A stretch of DNA of 64,000 nt from Nocardioides sp. 503 (GCF_004522095.1 NZ_SPUI01000003.1:1116001-1180000); one strand, 5' to 3'; positions 36,572 through 45,709 are shown, counted from the stretch's first letter. A program made the numbers and translations. The notes: generated by a model not told the origin, from the letters alone.

Positions 36572-36994
36572 TCAGCCGCGGTCGGCCCCGGGCCGGTCGA
36601 CGAGGGCGACCAGCCGCCGCGGCGCCTGGACGCAGTAGCTGTCGGTGAGCAGCTCGGCGACCTCGTCCCAGTCGGTCGCCTCGTCGATGAGCAGGCCGGC
36701 GGCGGTGGGCCACCACTCGGGCTGGAAGTACGGCGGACCCAGGTGCCCCAGCGTCGCCGCCTCGTCGGACTCCGCGCGGAACACCAGCACCAGCCCGGGT
36801 CCGTCGGTGCCCGCGGCGCGGGCGTAGCCCTCCGGCCGGCCGTCACGCACCAGGCACACGTGGGCGAAGGTGCGCCGTCGCACCCGCCACCGGACGCCCA
36901 CCCAGGCGTCCTCCTCGCGAGCCTCCGGGAGGGCGAGGCAGATCTCGCCGAGCCGCCGGACCGCGGCGGCGAGCGCGTCGTCGTACTCGCTCAT
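36572..36994 (-). CDS. MmcQ/YjbR-family protein
   Basis: 140 aa. CyaY-like MmcQ/YjbR fold: LGEICLALPEAREEDAWVGVRWRVRRRTFAHV, then LGHLGPPYFQPEWWPTAAGLLIDEATDWDEVAELLTDSYCV. These proteins are thought to bind DNA or small ligands; no role is proven. ATG 36994 is 6 nt after TACCGT. A 75-bp gap separates it from the DUF2786-like gene. Confidence 0.88.
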   Translation of the reverse strand: MSEYDDALAAAVRRLGEICLALPEAREEDAWVGVRWRVRRRTFAHVCLVRDGRPEGYARAAGTDGPGLVLVFRAESDEAATLGHLGPPYFQPEWWPTAAGLLIDEATDWDEVAELLTDSYCVQAPRRLVALVDRPGADRG

Positions 36995-37060
36995 CCGGCG
37001 ACGGTAGCCCTCCCCGCCGACGCTCCGGAAGCACCGGAGTCGCCGGCGGGGGGACCGGCG

Positions 37061-37945
37061 TCAGTCGGCGTCGAGGCGGGCGAGCTCCTCGGGCGTGAGC
37101 TGAAGGTCGGCGGCGGCCGCGGAGTCGGTGATCGACTGCGGACGCTTGGCGCCGGGGATCGGGATCACGACCGGGGACTGCGCGAGCTCCCAGGCCAGCG
37201 CCACCTGCTGGGCGCTGACGCCGTGGGCCTGGGCGATCTCGGCGAAGGCGGGGTGCTTGTCGGCCAGCTCCTTGGCGTCACCCAGGCCGCCCAGCGGGCT
37301 CCAGGGCAGGAAGGCCAGGCCGAGCTCCTCGCAGACGTCGATCTCGGGACGGCTGCTGCGGAAGGCCGGGGAGAACTGGTTCTGCACGCTCGCCAGCGCG
37401 TCACCGAGGACGGCGTGCGCCGCACGGATCTGCTCCGGGTCGGCGTTGGACAGCCCGACCCAGCGGACCTTGCCGGAGTCGGCGATCTCCTTGAGCGTGC
37501 CGATGACCTCCTCGTAGGGGACCTTCGGGTCGGGCCGGTGGTGCTGCCACAGGGCGATCTGCTCCACGCCGAGCCGCTCGAGGCTCGCGTCGACGGCCTC
37601 GTGGAGGTGGGCGGCGGAGCTGTCGGTGTCCCAGCCGCCGCCGTCGGTGCGGACGTGTCCGCCCTTGGTGGCCAGGACGACGTGGTCACGGACGCCGAGC
37701 TCGTCCAGCAGGCCGGCGATGAGCCGTTCGTTGGCGCCCTGGGCGCCCGCGCCGAGCTCGTCGCCGTTGCCGTAGGCGTCGGCGGTGTCGAAGAGGGTCA
37801 CGCCCGCGTCGAGGGCCGCGCGCACGGTGGCGGCGAGCTGCTCGCGCGGCTGGGTGCCGCTCTGGTCGAAGGTCATGAGGCCGAGGCCGATGGCGCCGAC
37901 CTCGAGGGGTCCGGTGGTCTGGGTTCCGAGGTGTCGTGTCTGCAC
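37061..37945 (-). CDS. Aldo/keto reductase
   Basis: 294 aa (alpha/beta)8 NADPH-dependent carbonyl reductase. The catalytic tetrad is in place: Asp and Tyr in VTLFDTADAYGNG, Lys in HVVLATKGG and His in IALWQHHRPD. The C-terminal ALAWELAQSPVVIPIPGAKRPQSI is the cofactor-binding segment. GTG 37945 is 7 nt after TAGGGT. It sits 10 bp upstream of the saccharopine-dehydrogenase-like gene's stop side, on the same strand, and may follow it in one transcript. Confidence 0.92.
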   Translation of the reverse strand: MQTRHLGTQTTGPLEVGAIGLGLMTFDQSGTQPREQLAATVRAALDAGVTLFDTADAYGNGDELGAGAQGANERLIAGLLDELGVRDHVVLATKGGHVRTDGGGWDTDSSAAHLHEAVDASLERLGVEQIALWQHHRPDPKVPYEEVIGTLKEIADSGKVRWVGLSNADPEQIRAAHAVLGDALASVQNQFSPAFRSSRPEIDVCEELGLAFLPWSPLGGLGDAKELADKHPAFAEIAQAHGVSAQQVALAWELAQSPVVIPIPGAKRPQSITDSAAAADLQLTPEELARLDAD

Positions 37946-37955
37946 CCCTCCGACC

Positions 37956-38948
37956 CTACGGAACGGGCCCGAACGTCGCCGACGGCTTCACCCGCGACAG
38001 CGGGAGACGGCCCAGCAGGCCGGCCGGGTCGGGCAGCTCGCCGGGGGCGCGGGCGCCGGGCGGGAGTCCGCCGGACAGCAGGGCGAGCGCCACCTCGGCC
38101 ACCAGTGGCCCGGTGACGGCGTAGAAGTCCTCGCCCGCGACCTCGGCCGTGCGCTCCTCGTCGCCGCGGCGGGCGATGACGCGCACGGAGTAGGGGTCGC
38201 CCGCCTCCCGGGCGCGCAGCCTCTCGTCGGGCGTCAGGTCGCGAGCCGCCTCGAGGTCCTCGATCGCGGAGGCGTTGACGGTGGTCTGCAGGGTGCGCAC
38301 CGGCAGGTGGCGCGGGACGAGCAGATGCTCGGACAGCCGGAGCTCGACGCGACCCGGCGCGGTCGTGGCCGGGGTCGTCACCAGCAGCCCCTCGTGCAGG
38401 CGGAGGCGGTCGCCGGGGTTGCGGTCGCCGGTGGCGAGGGTGCCGTCGGTGGGGTGCCAGCCGGCCAGCTCGACCTCGACGTCGACGCGGTCCCAGGGGG
38501 CGCCGTCGTCGGCCTGGCCGACCAGGGAGGTGAGCACCAGGTCGCCCAGGGCGCCGAAGAACCCGACGCCGGGCATCACCACGACCCCGGCGCGCTCCGC
38601 CCGCCCGGCCCACGAGTGCAGCAGCGCGAGCGTGCTGGGCTGCTCGGCCGCGATGTCGACGTAGTGGGCGCCGGCCGCCAGGGCGGCGCGGGCCAGGGGC
38701 AGCGCCGTGTCGGCGAAGGGACCCGCGCAGTTGACCACCAGCCCGACCCCGGCCAGGTCGGGCACCGCGTCGACGCCGAACGCCCGGGACTCCACGCCGA
38801 GCTCACCCGCGAGGGCGCCGAGCCGGTCGGGGTCACGGCCGGCCAGCACGGCCACCAGGCCGCGCTCGGTCAGGGCCCCCACGACCGCCTGCCCGGTGTG
38901 GCCGGTGGCGCCGTAGACCAGCACGGGCCGCGATCCGTCGTTCGTCAT
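37956..38948 (-). CDS. Saccharopine dehydrogenase-like NAD(P)-binding protein
   Basis: 330 aa. The N-terminal Rossmann fold reads VLVYGATGHTGQAVVGAL and VVNCAGPFADTALPLARAALAAGAHYVDIAAEQP, the signature of the trans-acting enoyl reductase/saccharopine-dehydrogenase-like group. It probably reduces a lipid or small ketone; the substrate is unknown. ATG 38948 is divergent from the ArsR-SRPBCC gene across 69 bp, so the palindrome at 38990 may regulate both. Confidence 0.85.
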   Translation of the reverse strand: MTNDGSRPVLVYGATGHTGQAVVGALTERGLVAVLAGRDPDRLGALAGELGVESRAFGVDAVPDLAGVGLVVNCAGPFADTALPLARAALAAGAHYVDIAAEQPSTLALLHSWAGRAERAGVVVMPGVGFFGALGDLVLTSLVGQADDGAPWDRVDVEVELAGWHPTDGTLATGDRNPGDRLRLHEGLLVTTPATTAPGRVELRLSEHLLVPRHLPVRTLQTTVNASAIEDLEAARDLTPDERLRAREAGDPYSVRVIARRGDEERTAEVAGEDFYAVTGPLVAEVALALLSGGLPPGARAPGELPDPAGLLGRLPLSRVKPSATFGPVP

Positions 38949-38981
38949 GACCGATGTCTACCGGAGGCCACCGACGGACCC

Positions 38982-39011
38982 TTGCCATATGCAGGTATTT
39001 ACCTGCAGGAT
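38982..39011 (+). promoter_or_regulatory. Promoter with ArsR-type operator
   Basis: TTGCCA (38982-38987) and CAGGAT (39006-39011) are 18 bp apart, and the ATG follows the -10 by 6 nt. The spacer and -10 are covered by the perfect inverted repeat TGCAGGTA-TT-TACCTGCA (38990-39007). Binding of the encoded ArsR protein here would shut off its own leaderless transcript and could affect the divergent gene. Confidence 0.7.
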
Positions 39012-39017
39012 GCATCC

Positions 39018-39824
39018 ATGAGCGACGACGCCAGGTTGGACGAGGTGTTCAAGGCTCTCGCCGATCCCACCCGGCGGCTGCTGCTCGACCGGCTCCGGGT
39101 GCGCGACGGCCAGGCCCTGGGCGAGCTCTGCGGCAGCCTCGACATGTCGCGCCAGTCGGCCACCCAGCACCTCGACCAGCTGGTGCGCGTCGGCCTCGTG
39201 ACCGTCGTGCGCCGCGGCCGAGAGCGCCTGCACTACCTGAACCCCGTCCCGATCCACGACATCGGCGAGCGGTGGGTCGCGGCGTACGCCGCTCCGCGGC
39301 TGGCCGCGATCAGCGCCATCAAGACCCGAGCAGAGGAGCAGTCCATGACCAGCCCGATCCCGACCTACGTCTACGTCACCTACATCCGCGCCACCAGCGG
39401 GGCCGTGTGGCACGCCCTCACCGACGCGGACACCACCGCGCGCTACTGGGCTCACGCCAACGTCTCCGACTGGCAGCCGGGGTCCACCTGGGAGCACCGC
39501 CGCACCGACGGCTCGGAGGCCGTCGACGTGGTCGGCACCGTGCTGGAGGCCGAGCCGCCGACACGCCTGGTCGTCACCTTCGAGGACTCCGACGAGGTGC
39601 GCGAGCACGGGCCGTCGGTGGTGACGTTCCTGGTGGAGCCGCACGAGGACATCGTCCGGCTCACCGTCACCCACGAGAACCTCCCCAATCCCGAGATGCT
39701 CCAGGGCATCTCGAGCGGCTGGCCGGCCGTCCTCGCGAACCTCAAGTCGCTGCTCGAGACCGGCGACGTCCTGCCCACCGACCCGTGGGCGGTCCCGTCG
39801 GCGGCACCGGCGGCGCACGCATGA
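39018..39824 (+). CDS. ArsR regulator fused to an SRPBCC (AHSA1) domain
   Basis: 268 aa. Residues 1-105 form an ArsR winged helix (VFKALADPTRRLLLDRL, GQALGELCGSLDMSRQSATQHLDQLVRVGLV, GRERLHYLNPVPI). No ANVC/metal cysteine motif is present, so it is not a typical metal sensor. Residues 120-255 form an SRPBCC ligand-binding domain (TYIRATSGAVWHALTDADTTARYW, VTHENLP). The fusion implies that a hydrophobic small molecule bound by SRPBCC controls DNA binding. ATG 39018 overlaps a promoter-operator and the stop overlaps the next start. Confidence 0.9.
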   Translation: MSDDARLDEVFKALADPTRRLLLDRLRVRDGQALGELCGSLDMSRQSATQHLDQLVRVGLVTVVRRGRERLHYLNPVPIHDIGERWVAAYAAPRLAAISAIKTRAEEQSMTSPIPTYVYVTYIRATSGAVWHALTDADTTARYWAHANVSDWQPGSTWEHRRTDGSEAVDVVGTVLEAEPPTRLVVTFEDSDEVREHGPSVVTFLVEPHEDIVRLTVTHENLPNPEMLQGISSGWPAVLANLKSLLETGDVLPTDPWAVPSAAPAAHA

Positions 39825-40342
39825 GCGACGAGCTCGACCTGGCCCGCGACCACGTACGTCGGGTGCTGGACCGGGTCGGCCCCGAGGACCTCGGACGGGC
39901 GACGCCGTGCGCCGGCTGGGACGTCGGCCGCGTCGTCCTCCACCTGGCCGACAGCGCCGACGCGGTCACCCGGCTCCTGGAGACGGGCGAGCTGACGTTC
40001 ACCGAGGCCTCGCGCCGTGAGGTGGACGACCCGGTGGGCGTCGCGCGGGAGCGGCTGGCCGCGATGGACTCCGCCCTGGCCGCGGCCAACCCCGAGCGGG
40101 CCGCCGGTGCGCTGCTGCCGACGCTGGTCGAGCTGACGGTGCACGGCTGGGACGTCGGCGTCGCCCTCGACCCGGCCCACCGCCTTCCCGACACGCTCGC
40201 CGCCCACGTCCTGTCCCTGGTGGAGCCGGTGCTCGTCGGCGAGGCGCGAGGCGACCGCTTCGCCGCACCGCTCGCCGTACCTCACGACGCGCCGGCCTCC
40301 GACCGGCTCGTGGCCTTCCTCGGGCGTACGCCGCCGGCGTGA
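39821..40342 (+). CDS. TIGR03086-type mycothiol-dependent isomerase-like protein
   Basis: 173 aa DinB-like metal-binding protein. RATPCAGWDVGRVVLHLADSADAVTRLL (His ligand) and ELTVHGWDVGVAL (second His) are the hallmarks of the maleylpyruvate-isomerase N-terminal superfamily. ATG 39821 overlaps the ArsR-SRPBCC stop (ATGA), so the two genes are coupled. A mycothiol-dependent detoxification step controlled by the fused regulator is a reasonable inference. Confidence 0.88.
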   Translation: MSDELDLARDHVRRVLDRVGPEDLGRATPCAGWDVGRVVLHLADSADAVTRLLETGELTFTEASRREVDDPVGVARERLAAMDSALAAANPERAAGALLPTLVELTVHGWDVGVALDPAHRLPDTLAAHVLSLVEPVLVGEARGDRFAAPLAVPHDAPASDRLVAFLGRTPPA

Positions 40343-40427
40343 CCGCGCCCAGGTTTTGTCCTCGCCCGGCGTGGACACAAGCCTGGTGCCGACCGGCCCC
40401 GGGACGGGTCGACCCGGAGGTGACGCG

Positions 40428-40805
40428 ATGAGCGCCTGGTCCCGCTTCGCCACGCTCGACGCCGTGCTGCTCGGCGTCCTCGCCCTCGGCACCTGCCTGC
40501 CGTTCGGCGATGACGGCGGTGAGGGGTTGTGGTCGGCCGACCTGAGCAGCAAGTCCGTCAGCACGACGATGGCGGTCCTCCTGCTGTTCGTCGTGCTGCT
40601 CTGGGGTGCCCTCGCGACGGCGGGCGCCCACGCGCCGAGCGTCGCGCAGCTCCTCGTGGGTCTCCTGACCGCCCTCTCTGTCGGCACCCAGCGTGACCTC
40701 GGCCCGGGAGGCTCGCTGATCGTGACGACCGCCCTGCTCTCGGCTGCCGCCGGCGCGGTCGCCGAGCTGACGGCCTGGCGGGAGCACGGTCGGCGCGCTG
40801 CCTGA
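40428..40805 (+). CDS. Small integral membrane protein
   Basis: 125 aa with about four hydrophobic segments (9-26, 45-65, 70-88, 93-110) and short loops. ATG 40428 is preceded by GGAGGTG at a good distance. No family is recognised. It is the last gene of the plus-strand run from 39018, 85 bp after the previous stop, and may be separately transcribed. Confidence 0.65.
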   Translation: MSAWSRFATLDAVLLGVLALGTCLPFGDDGGEGLWSADLSSKSVSTTMAVLLLFVVLLWGALATAGAHAPSVAQLLVGLLTALSVGTQRDLGPGGSLIVTTALLSAAAGAVAELTAWREHGRRAA

Positions 40806-40814
40806 CGTCCGCCC

Positions 40815-41486
40815 TCAGCCGGGGCTCTCGGTGCGGACGAGCCGCGCGAGCAGCCCGGCCAGCTCCTCGGGCCGGCTCAGGTGCGGGCAGTGCCCGGTCG
40901 CGATCGCGTCGGGCCGGTCGATGCCCAGGCGCTCGACGGCCACCCGGCGCTGGACGGCCTCGGGGAGGAAGCGGTCCCGCGTGGTGACCACGTAGCGCGC
41001 CGGCCCGGACGGCAGGCTCGCCATCGGCCAGGGCGCCGCGCCCAGCCGCGCGCTGGTCGGTCGCTCGCGGGCCGTGGCCTGCGCGACGAGCTCCGGCGGG
41101 ACGTCCTCGTAGAACGCCCGCACGGGATCCGGGTCCGCCATCTCGCCGTGCCACCCCACGGCGTCGAACCACTCGCCGGCGCTCTCCCCGGGCCTCGGCA
41201 CCATGCCGGCGACGTACACGGTCAGCCGTGCGCCGAGCCGCTCCGCGACCAGCGGGGCGACGAAGCCGCCGGCCGAGTGCCCCACGACCACCAGGTCCGA
41301 GGCGTCCCCGACGTCCTCGACCGCTTCGGCGACCGTGTCGACGCAGTCGTCCCAGGTCGCGTCGTCGCGGTCGGTGGGCAGGTCCGGCGCGACCGCCTCG
41401 TGGCCGCGCTCGCGCAGGGCCCGCTGGACCAGGTGCCAGGCCCAGCCGCCGTCGCCGGAGCCGTGGACCAGCGCGTACGTCGTCAT
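40815..41486 (-). CDS. Alpha/beta hydrolase, MES/HNL-like
   Basis: 223 aa. LVHGSGDGGWAWHLVQRAL is the oxyanion-loop start typical of the plant methyl-esterase/hydroxynitrile-lyase-like branch. Nucleophile Ser71 lies in VVGHSAGGF and the catalytic His is in ATGHCPHLSRPEELA. Probably a small-ester hydrolase. ATG 41486 is favoured over an upstream in-frame start at 41519 because homology begins at MTTYALVHG. Confidence 0.88.
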   Translation of the reverse strand: MTTYALVHGSGDGGWAWHLVQRALRERGHEAVAPDLPTDRDDATWDDCVDTVAEAVEDVGDASDLVVVGHSAGGFVAPLVAERLGARLTVYVAGMVPRPGESAGEWFDAVGWHGEMADPDPVRAFYEDVPPELVAQATARERPTSARLGAAPWPMASLPSGPARYVVTTRDRFLPEAVQRRVAVERLGIDRPDAIATGHCPHLSRPEELAGLLARLVRTESPG

Positions 41487-41545
41487 GCTGGTCAGACGCC
41501 CGCGGGCGCCCGGAGTCATCGCCGGTCGGTCCGCCGGTCAGCCGG

Positions 41546-42268
41546 TCAGCCGCGCGCGGGCAGCACGCAGAGCTCGTTGCCCGACGGGTCGAGGTAGGTG
41601 CGCCACGGCACCTCGGGGTTGTCGGGCAGCTCCTGCCCGCCGCGGGCGAGGATCGACTGCGCCACCGTCTCGGGCTCGTCGTCGCCGGGCTCGAGCCGGA
41701 GGTCGAGGTGGAGGTGGTTCTTCGTCGACCCGCGCTTCGGCTCGTCCTCGGGCACCAGCTCGAGCAGCGGCCCGCGTCCCGACGGGTGCCGCAGCGCCAG
41801 CACGCCCCCCTCGTCGACGGGCTCCCAGCCGCTGAGCCACTGCCAGAAGTCGCGGTCGCGCTCGGGGTCCGCCGACCACAGCACCAACGCCGCGACCGGC
41901 CCGGTGCCGACGTACGCCGCGCGCTCCTCCATCACGCAGAACGCGTTGCCCTCGGGGTCGGCCAGCACCACCCACGGCACGTCGCCCTGCCCGATGTCGG
42001 CGCGGGTGGCCCCGAGCTCGAGGAGCCGGTCGACCACCTGCTGCTGCTCGGCCCCGCCCCGCAGGTCCAGGTGCAGCCGCCGGGGGCCGTGCGCCGGCTG
42101 CGCGACCGGCTGGAAGCACAGGTCGAGGTCGGGCCCGTCGGGCACCGCCAGCCGGGTCTCGTAGCCCCCGGGGTCGTCGGTCAGGGTCTCGGTGCCGAGC
42201 GCGGCCTCCCAGAAGCGTCCGAGGGTCCACGGGTCGCGCGCGTCGAAGACGAGGTTCTCCAGGTACAC
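41546..42268 (-). CDS. Two-domain VOC-family protein
   Basis: 240 aa with two glyoxalase/bleomycin-resistance domains. The first begins LENLVFDARDPWTLGRFWEAALG and has VLADPEGNAFCVME; the second has DPERDRDFWQWLSGWEP and YLDPSGNELCVLP. Metal-ligand His/Glu positions look partly kept. Possibly a binding protein or lyase; no substrate evident. GTG 42268 lies 6 nt after TAGGCT. Confidence 0.88.
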   Translation of the reverse strand: MYLENLVFDARDPWTLGRFWEAALGTETLTDDPGGYETRLAVPDGPDLDLCFQPVAQPAHGPRRLHLDLRGGAEQQQVVDRLLELGATRADIGQGDVPWVVLADPEGNAFCVMEERAAYVGTGPVAALVLWSADPERDRDFWQWLSGWEPVDEGGVLALRHPSGRGPLLELVPEDEPKRGSTKNHLHLDLRLEPGDDEPETVAQSILARGGQELPDNPEVPWRTYLDPSGNELCVLPARG

Positions 42269-42463
42269 GGATCCAGCCTAGGTCCGGACCCGGTCGACGG
42301 CGAGCGGTTGCCGGCGCACCGGCGTCCCAGGGTGGACCTGGCGTTCCTAGGCAGCACCGGGCGACCACGAACGGGACGGAGGCGGGCCACGGCCGACGTT
42401 GGGACGGACGACACCGCTCCGGCCGCCGGCCGCTGCGGGTCACCCTCCACGAAAGGCCAGACC

Positions 42464-43378
42464 ATGGACCGCATCACCACCCCGTTCGGGTTCACCTCCA
42501 CCACGACCGACGTGACGGCCGGCGTCGACCTGACCGGCAGGCGGGTCGTCGTCACCGGCGGCGCGTCGGGCATCGGCATCGAGACCGTCCGCGCGTTCGC
42601 CGCCCTGGGCGCCGAGGTCACCCTGGCCGTGCGCGACACGGGTGCCGGTCAGGACGTGGCCGACGCGATCACCCGCACGACCGGCAACGACCGGCTCGCG
42701 GTCGCCCACCTCGACCTGGCCGACCGCGGCACGATCCACGACTTCACCGCGTCGTGGGCAGGTCCGCTCGACGTCCTGGTGAACAACGCGGGCGTCATGG
42801 CGCTGCCCGAGCTGCGGCGCACCGCCGACGGCTGGGAGATGCAGCTCGCGACCAACCACCTGGGGCACTTCGAGCTGGCGCTCGGTCTACACGCCGCCCT
42901 CGCCGCCGCCGGTGCGGCCCGCGTGGTCTCGGTGAGCTCGAGCGGCCACCTCTTCTCCCCGGTCCTCTTCGACGACCCGCACTTCGACTTCACCCCCTAC
43001 GACCCGGTCGTCGCCTACGGGCAGTCCAAGACTGCGTCGACCCTGTTCGCCGTGGGCGCGACCCGCCGGTGGGCGGCCGACGGCATCACCGCCAACGCCG
43101 TGATGCCGGGCGCGATCGCGACCAACCTGCAGCGACACACCGGTGGTCTCCGCACGCCGGTCGAACGGCGCAAGACCCCCGAGCAGGGTGCCTCCACGAC
43201 CCTGCTCGCCGCCACGTCCCCGCTCCTCGAGGGCGTCGGCGGTCGCTACCTGGAGGACAACAACGAGGCGGCCGTGGTGACGCGACGCGGTCCGGACCTG
43301 ACCGGCGTGGCGCCGTACGCGCTCGACGCGGGCAACGCCGACCGGCTCTGGGAGCTCTCGCTGGCTCTGCTCGGCTGA
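42464..43378 (+). CDS. Short-chain dehydrogenase/reductase
   Basis: 304 aa. NAD(P)-binding TGGASGIG, the NNAG motif in LVNNAGVM, catalytic Ser in VVSVSSSGHL and YxxxK in AYGQSKTAS are all present. The length and ending (NNEAAVVTRRGP) fit the retinol-dehydrogenase-like/oxidoreductase branch. ATG 42464 follows GAAAGG. It faces a convergent regulator gene 17 bp away, an arrangement often seen for a regulator and the reductase it controls. Confidence 0.9.
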   Translation: MDRITTPFGFTSTTTDVTAGVDLTGRRVVVTGGASGIGIETVRAFAALGAEVTLAVRDTGAGQDVADAITRTTGNDRLAVAHLDLADRGTIHDFTASWAGPLDVLVNNAGVMALPELRRTADGWEMQLATNHLGHFELALGLHAALAAAGAARVVSVSSSGHLFSPVLFDDPHFDFTPYDPVVAYGQSKTASTLFAVGATRRWAADGITANAVMPGAIATNLQRHTGGLRTPVERRKTPEQGASTTLLAATSPLLEGVGGRYLEDNNEAAVVTRRGPDLTGVAPYALDAGNADRLWELSLALLG

Positions 43379-43395
43379 GGTCTGCCGCGCGCCCG

Positions 43396-44238
43396 CTAGG
43401 CCGTCGGGGCGGTCGGTGCCTCCGCGCCCACGGAGGCGGCCAGCCTCGCGAACGCCGCGGCCGACGGCGTGCCCGGCTCGGCGTGGTGGACCACCAGCAG
43501 CTGGCCGCCGGCCCCGCTGACCGCCAGCTTCTCGTGGCGCAGCTCCATCGGACCGACGAGGGGGTGGCGGAGGCGACGTACGCCACCGACCTTGGGCAGC
43601 ACGTCGCGCCGCGCCCACAGCGCCGCGAACTCCTCGCTCGCGGAGGAGAGGTGGTCGACGAGCTCGCCCAGCCGGGGGTCGGCGACCCGGGCACCGACCG
43701 AGGCCCTCAGCCCGGCCACGGCCTCGGCGGCGACCTGGTCCCAGTCCTCGTAGAGCAGCCGGGTCGCGGGGTCCAGGAAGGCGCTCTCGAGCAGGTTGAC
43801 GCCGGTGGCGAAGGCCGGCGACAGCGCCCCGGCCAGCCGGTTGGCGGCGAGCACGTCCATGAACCGGTCCTGTACGAACGCCGAGACGGTGGTGTCGAGG
43901 GTCAGGAGCAGGTCACGGATGCCCGGCTGGAGGCGCGCCTCGGGCCGTCGCCCCGGCGCCGGAGCCGCCGCGAGCCGGTGCAGGTGCGAGCGCGAGGGCC
44001 GGTCCAGCCGCAGGGCGCCGGCGATCGCGTCGAGGACCTCCTTCGAGGGCCGGTGCCCGCGGCCCTGCTCGAGGCGGACGTAGTAGTCCGGGCTGATGCC
44101 CGCCAGCGAGGCGACCTCCTCGCGGCGCAGCCCCGGGACCCGGCGCCGAGGTCCCGGCGGAAGGCCCACGTCCTCCGGGCGCGTCAGCGAGCGTCGGGCC
44201 CGCAGGAAGCCGCTCAGCGCCTCCTCCTCCGGGTCCAC
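43396..44238 (-). CDS. Xre/MmyB-family transcriptional regulator
   Basis: 280 aa. The N-terminal helix-turn-helix (RRVPGLRREEVASLAGISPDYYVRLEQGRGHRPS) is followed by the MmyB-like PAS-type ligand domain (DRFMDVLAANRLAGALSP, NLLESAFLDPATRLLYEDW, HHAEPGTPS). The start is placed at GTG 44238, giving MDPEEEALSGFLRARR, because TACGGT (44246-44251) lies 7 nt upstream; the alternative GTG 44247 would overlap that -10. Members control adjacent SDR genes, and one lies convergent here. Confidence 0.88.
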   Translation of the reverse strand: MDPEEEALSGFLRARRSLTRPEDVGLPPGPRRRVPGLRREEVASLAGISPDYYVRLEQGRGHRPSKEVLDAIAGALRLDRPSRSHLHRLAAAPAPGRRPEARLQPGIRDLLLTLDTTVSAFVQDRFMDVLAANRLAGALSPAFATGVNLLESAFLDPATRLLYEDWDQVAAEAVAGLRASVGARVADPRLGELVDHLSSASEEFAALWARRDVLPKVGGVRRLRHPLVGPMELRHEKLAVSGAGGQLLVVHHAEPGTPSAAAFARLAASVGAEAPTAPTA

Positions 44239-44290
44239 GTCGGCCACCGTAGCCGCTGCCGGACCCGCCCGTGGGCCGGAGCTCGACCCG

Positions 44291-45709
44291 TCAGTGGGCC
44301 ATGTCGACGAAGCGGGAGTAGTGGCCCTGGAAGGCCACGGTGATGTCGCGGGTGGCGCCGTTGCGGTGCTTGGCGACGATCAGGTCGGCCTCGCCGGGGC
44401 GGGTCGACTCCTTCTCGTAGGCGTCGTCGCGGTGCAGCAGGATGACCATGTCGGCGTCCTGCTCCAGGGAGCCGGACTCACGCAGGTCGCTCATCATCGG
44501 GCGCTTGTCGCTGCGCTGCTCGGGACCACGGTTGAGCTGGGACAGGGCGATGATCGGGAGCTCGAGCTCCTTGGCGAGGAGCTTGATCTGGCGGGAGAAC
44601 TCCGAGACCTCGAGCTGGCGGGACTCGACCTTGCGGCCCGACGACATCAGCTGCATGTAGTCGATGACGATGAGGCGCAGGTCGTGGCGCTGCTTGAGCC
44701 GTCGGGCCTTGGCCCGGATCTCCATCATCGTCATGTTGGGCGAGTCGTCGATGAACATCGGCGCCGAGGACACCTTGCCCATGTGGCGGGCCAGCTTGTC
44801 CCAGTCCTCGCTGCCCATCTTGCCGTTGCGGATGTGGTTGAGGGGGACCTTCGCCTCGGCCGAGAGCAGCCGCATCGTGATCTCCGAGCGCGTCATCTCG
44901 AGGCTGAAGAAGACGCTGGCGAGGTTGTTGTTGATCGAGGCCGCGCGGCAGAAGTCGAGCGCCAGCGTCGACTTCCCCATGGCGGGACGGGCGGCGACGA
45001 TGATCATCTGGCCGGAGTGGAGGCCGTTGGTGAGGTCGTCGAGGTCGGCGAAGCCGGTGGGTACGCCGTAGAGGCCGGACTCGCGGTTCTCGATGGCCTC
45101 GATCTCGTCGAGGACCTTGTCCATGATGTCGGACAGTGGCGCGTAGTCCTCGGCGCTGCGGCGGTCGGCCACCTGGTAGATCTCGGCCTGCGCGCGGTCG
45201 ACGATGTCGTCGACCTGGCCCTCGCCGGCGTAGCCGATCTGCACGATCTTGGTGCCGGCGTCGACGAGGCGGCGCAGGACGGCCTTCTCGCGGACGATCT
45301 CGGCGTAGAAGGCGGCGTTGGCGGCGATCGGGACGTTGGCGGCGAGGGTGTGGAGGTAGGGAGCGCCGCCGATGCGGGCCAGCTCGCCCTTGCGCTGGAG
45401 CTCGGAGGCGACCGTGATCATGTCGACGGGCTCGCCGCGTCCGAAGAGGTCGATGATCGCGTCGTGGATCGTCTCGTGGGAGGGGCGGTAGAAGTCGACG
45501 CCGCGGAGCACCTCGGACACCTCGGCGACGGCGTCCTTGGAGATCAGCATCGAGCCGAGCACCGACTGCTCGGCCGCCATGTCCTGCGGCGGGGTCCGGT
45601 CGCCGGGGCGGCTGGGCCGCTCGCCGGGCGCGTAGGACACCGGGCCGTCGCCCCAGTCCTCGAACGGGGGCTCGGAGGCCCCTCGTGTGTCGGACTCGGT
45701 GACGCTCAA
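44291..45709 (-). CDS. dnaB: Replicative DNA helicase
   Basis: 472 aa hexameric fork helicase. N-terminal domain: PPQDMAAEQSVLGSMLISKDAVAEV. RecA-like domain: Walker A ARPAMGKSTLALDF, LVIDYMQL-equivalent LIVIDYMQLM, SQLNRGPEQRSDKRPMMSDLRESGSLEQDADMVILLHRDD. No intein interrupts the Walker A or DnaB IV sites. The start is TTG 45709 behind GGGAG. The 440 bp upstream are unusually rich in DnaA-box-like sequences. Confidence 0.95.
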   Translation of the reverse strand: MSVTESDTRGASEPPFEDWGDGPVSYAPGERPSRPGDRTPPQDMAAEQSVLGSMLISKDAVAEVSEVLRGVDFYRPSHETIHDAIIDLFGRGEPVDMITVASELQRKGELARIGGAPYLHTLAANVPIAANAAFYAEIVREKAVLRRLVDAGTKIVQIGYAGEGQVDDIVDRAQAEIYQVADRRSAEDYAPLSDIMDKVLDEIEAIENRESGLYGVPTGFADLDDLTNGLHSGQMIIVAARPAMGKSTLALDFCRAASINNNLASVFFSLEMTRSEITMRLLSAEAKVPLNHIRNGKMGSEDWDKLARHMGKVSSAPMFIDDSPNMTMMEIRAKARRLKQRHDLRLIVIDYMQLMSSGRKVESRQLEVSEFSRQIKLLAKELELPIIALSQLNRGPEQRSDKRPMMSDLRESGSLEQDADMVILLHRDDAYEKESTRPGEADLIVAKHRNGATRDITVAFQGHYSRFVDMAH

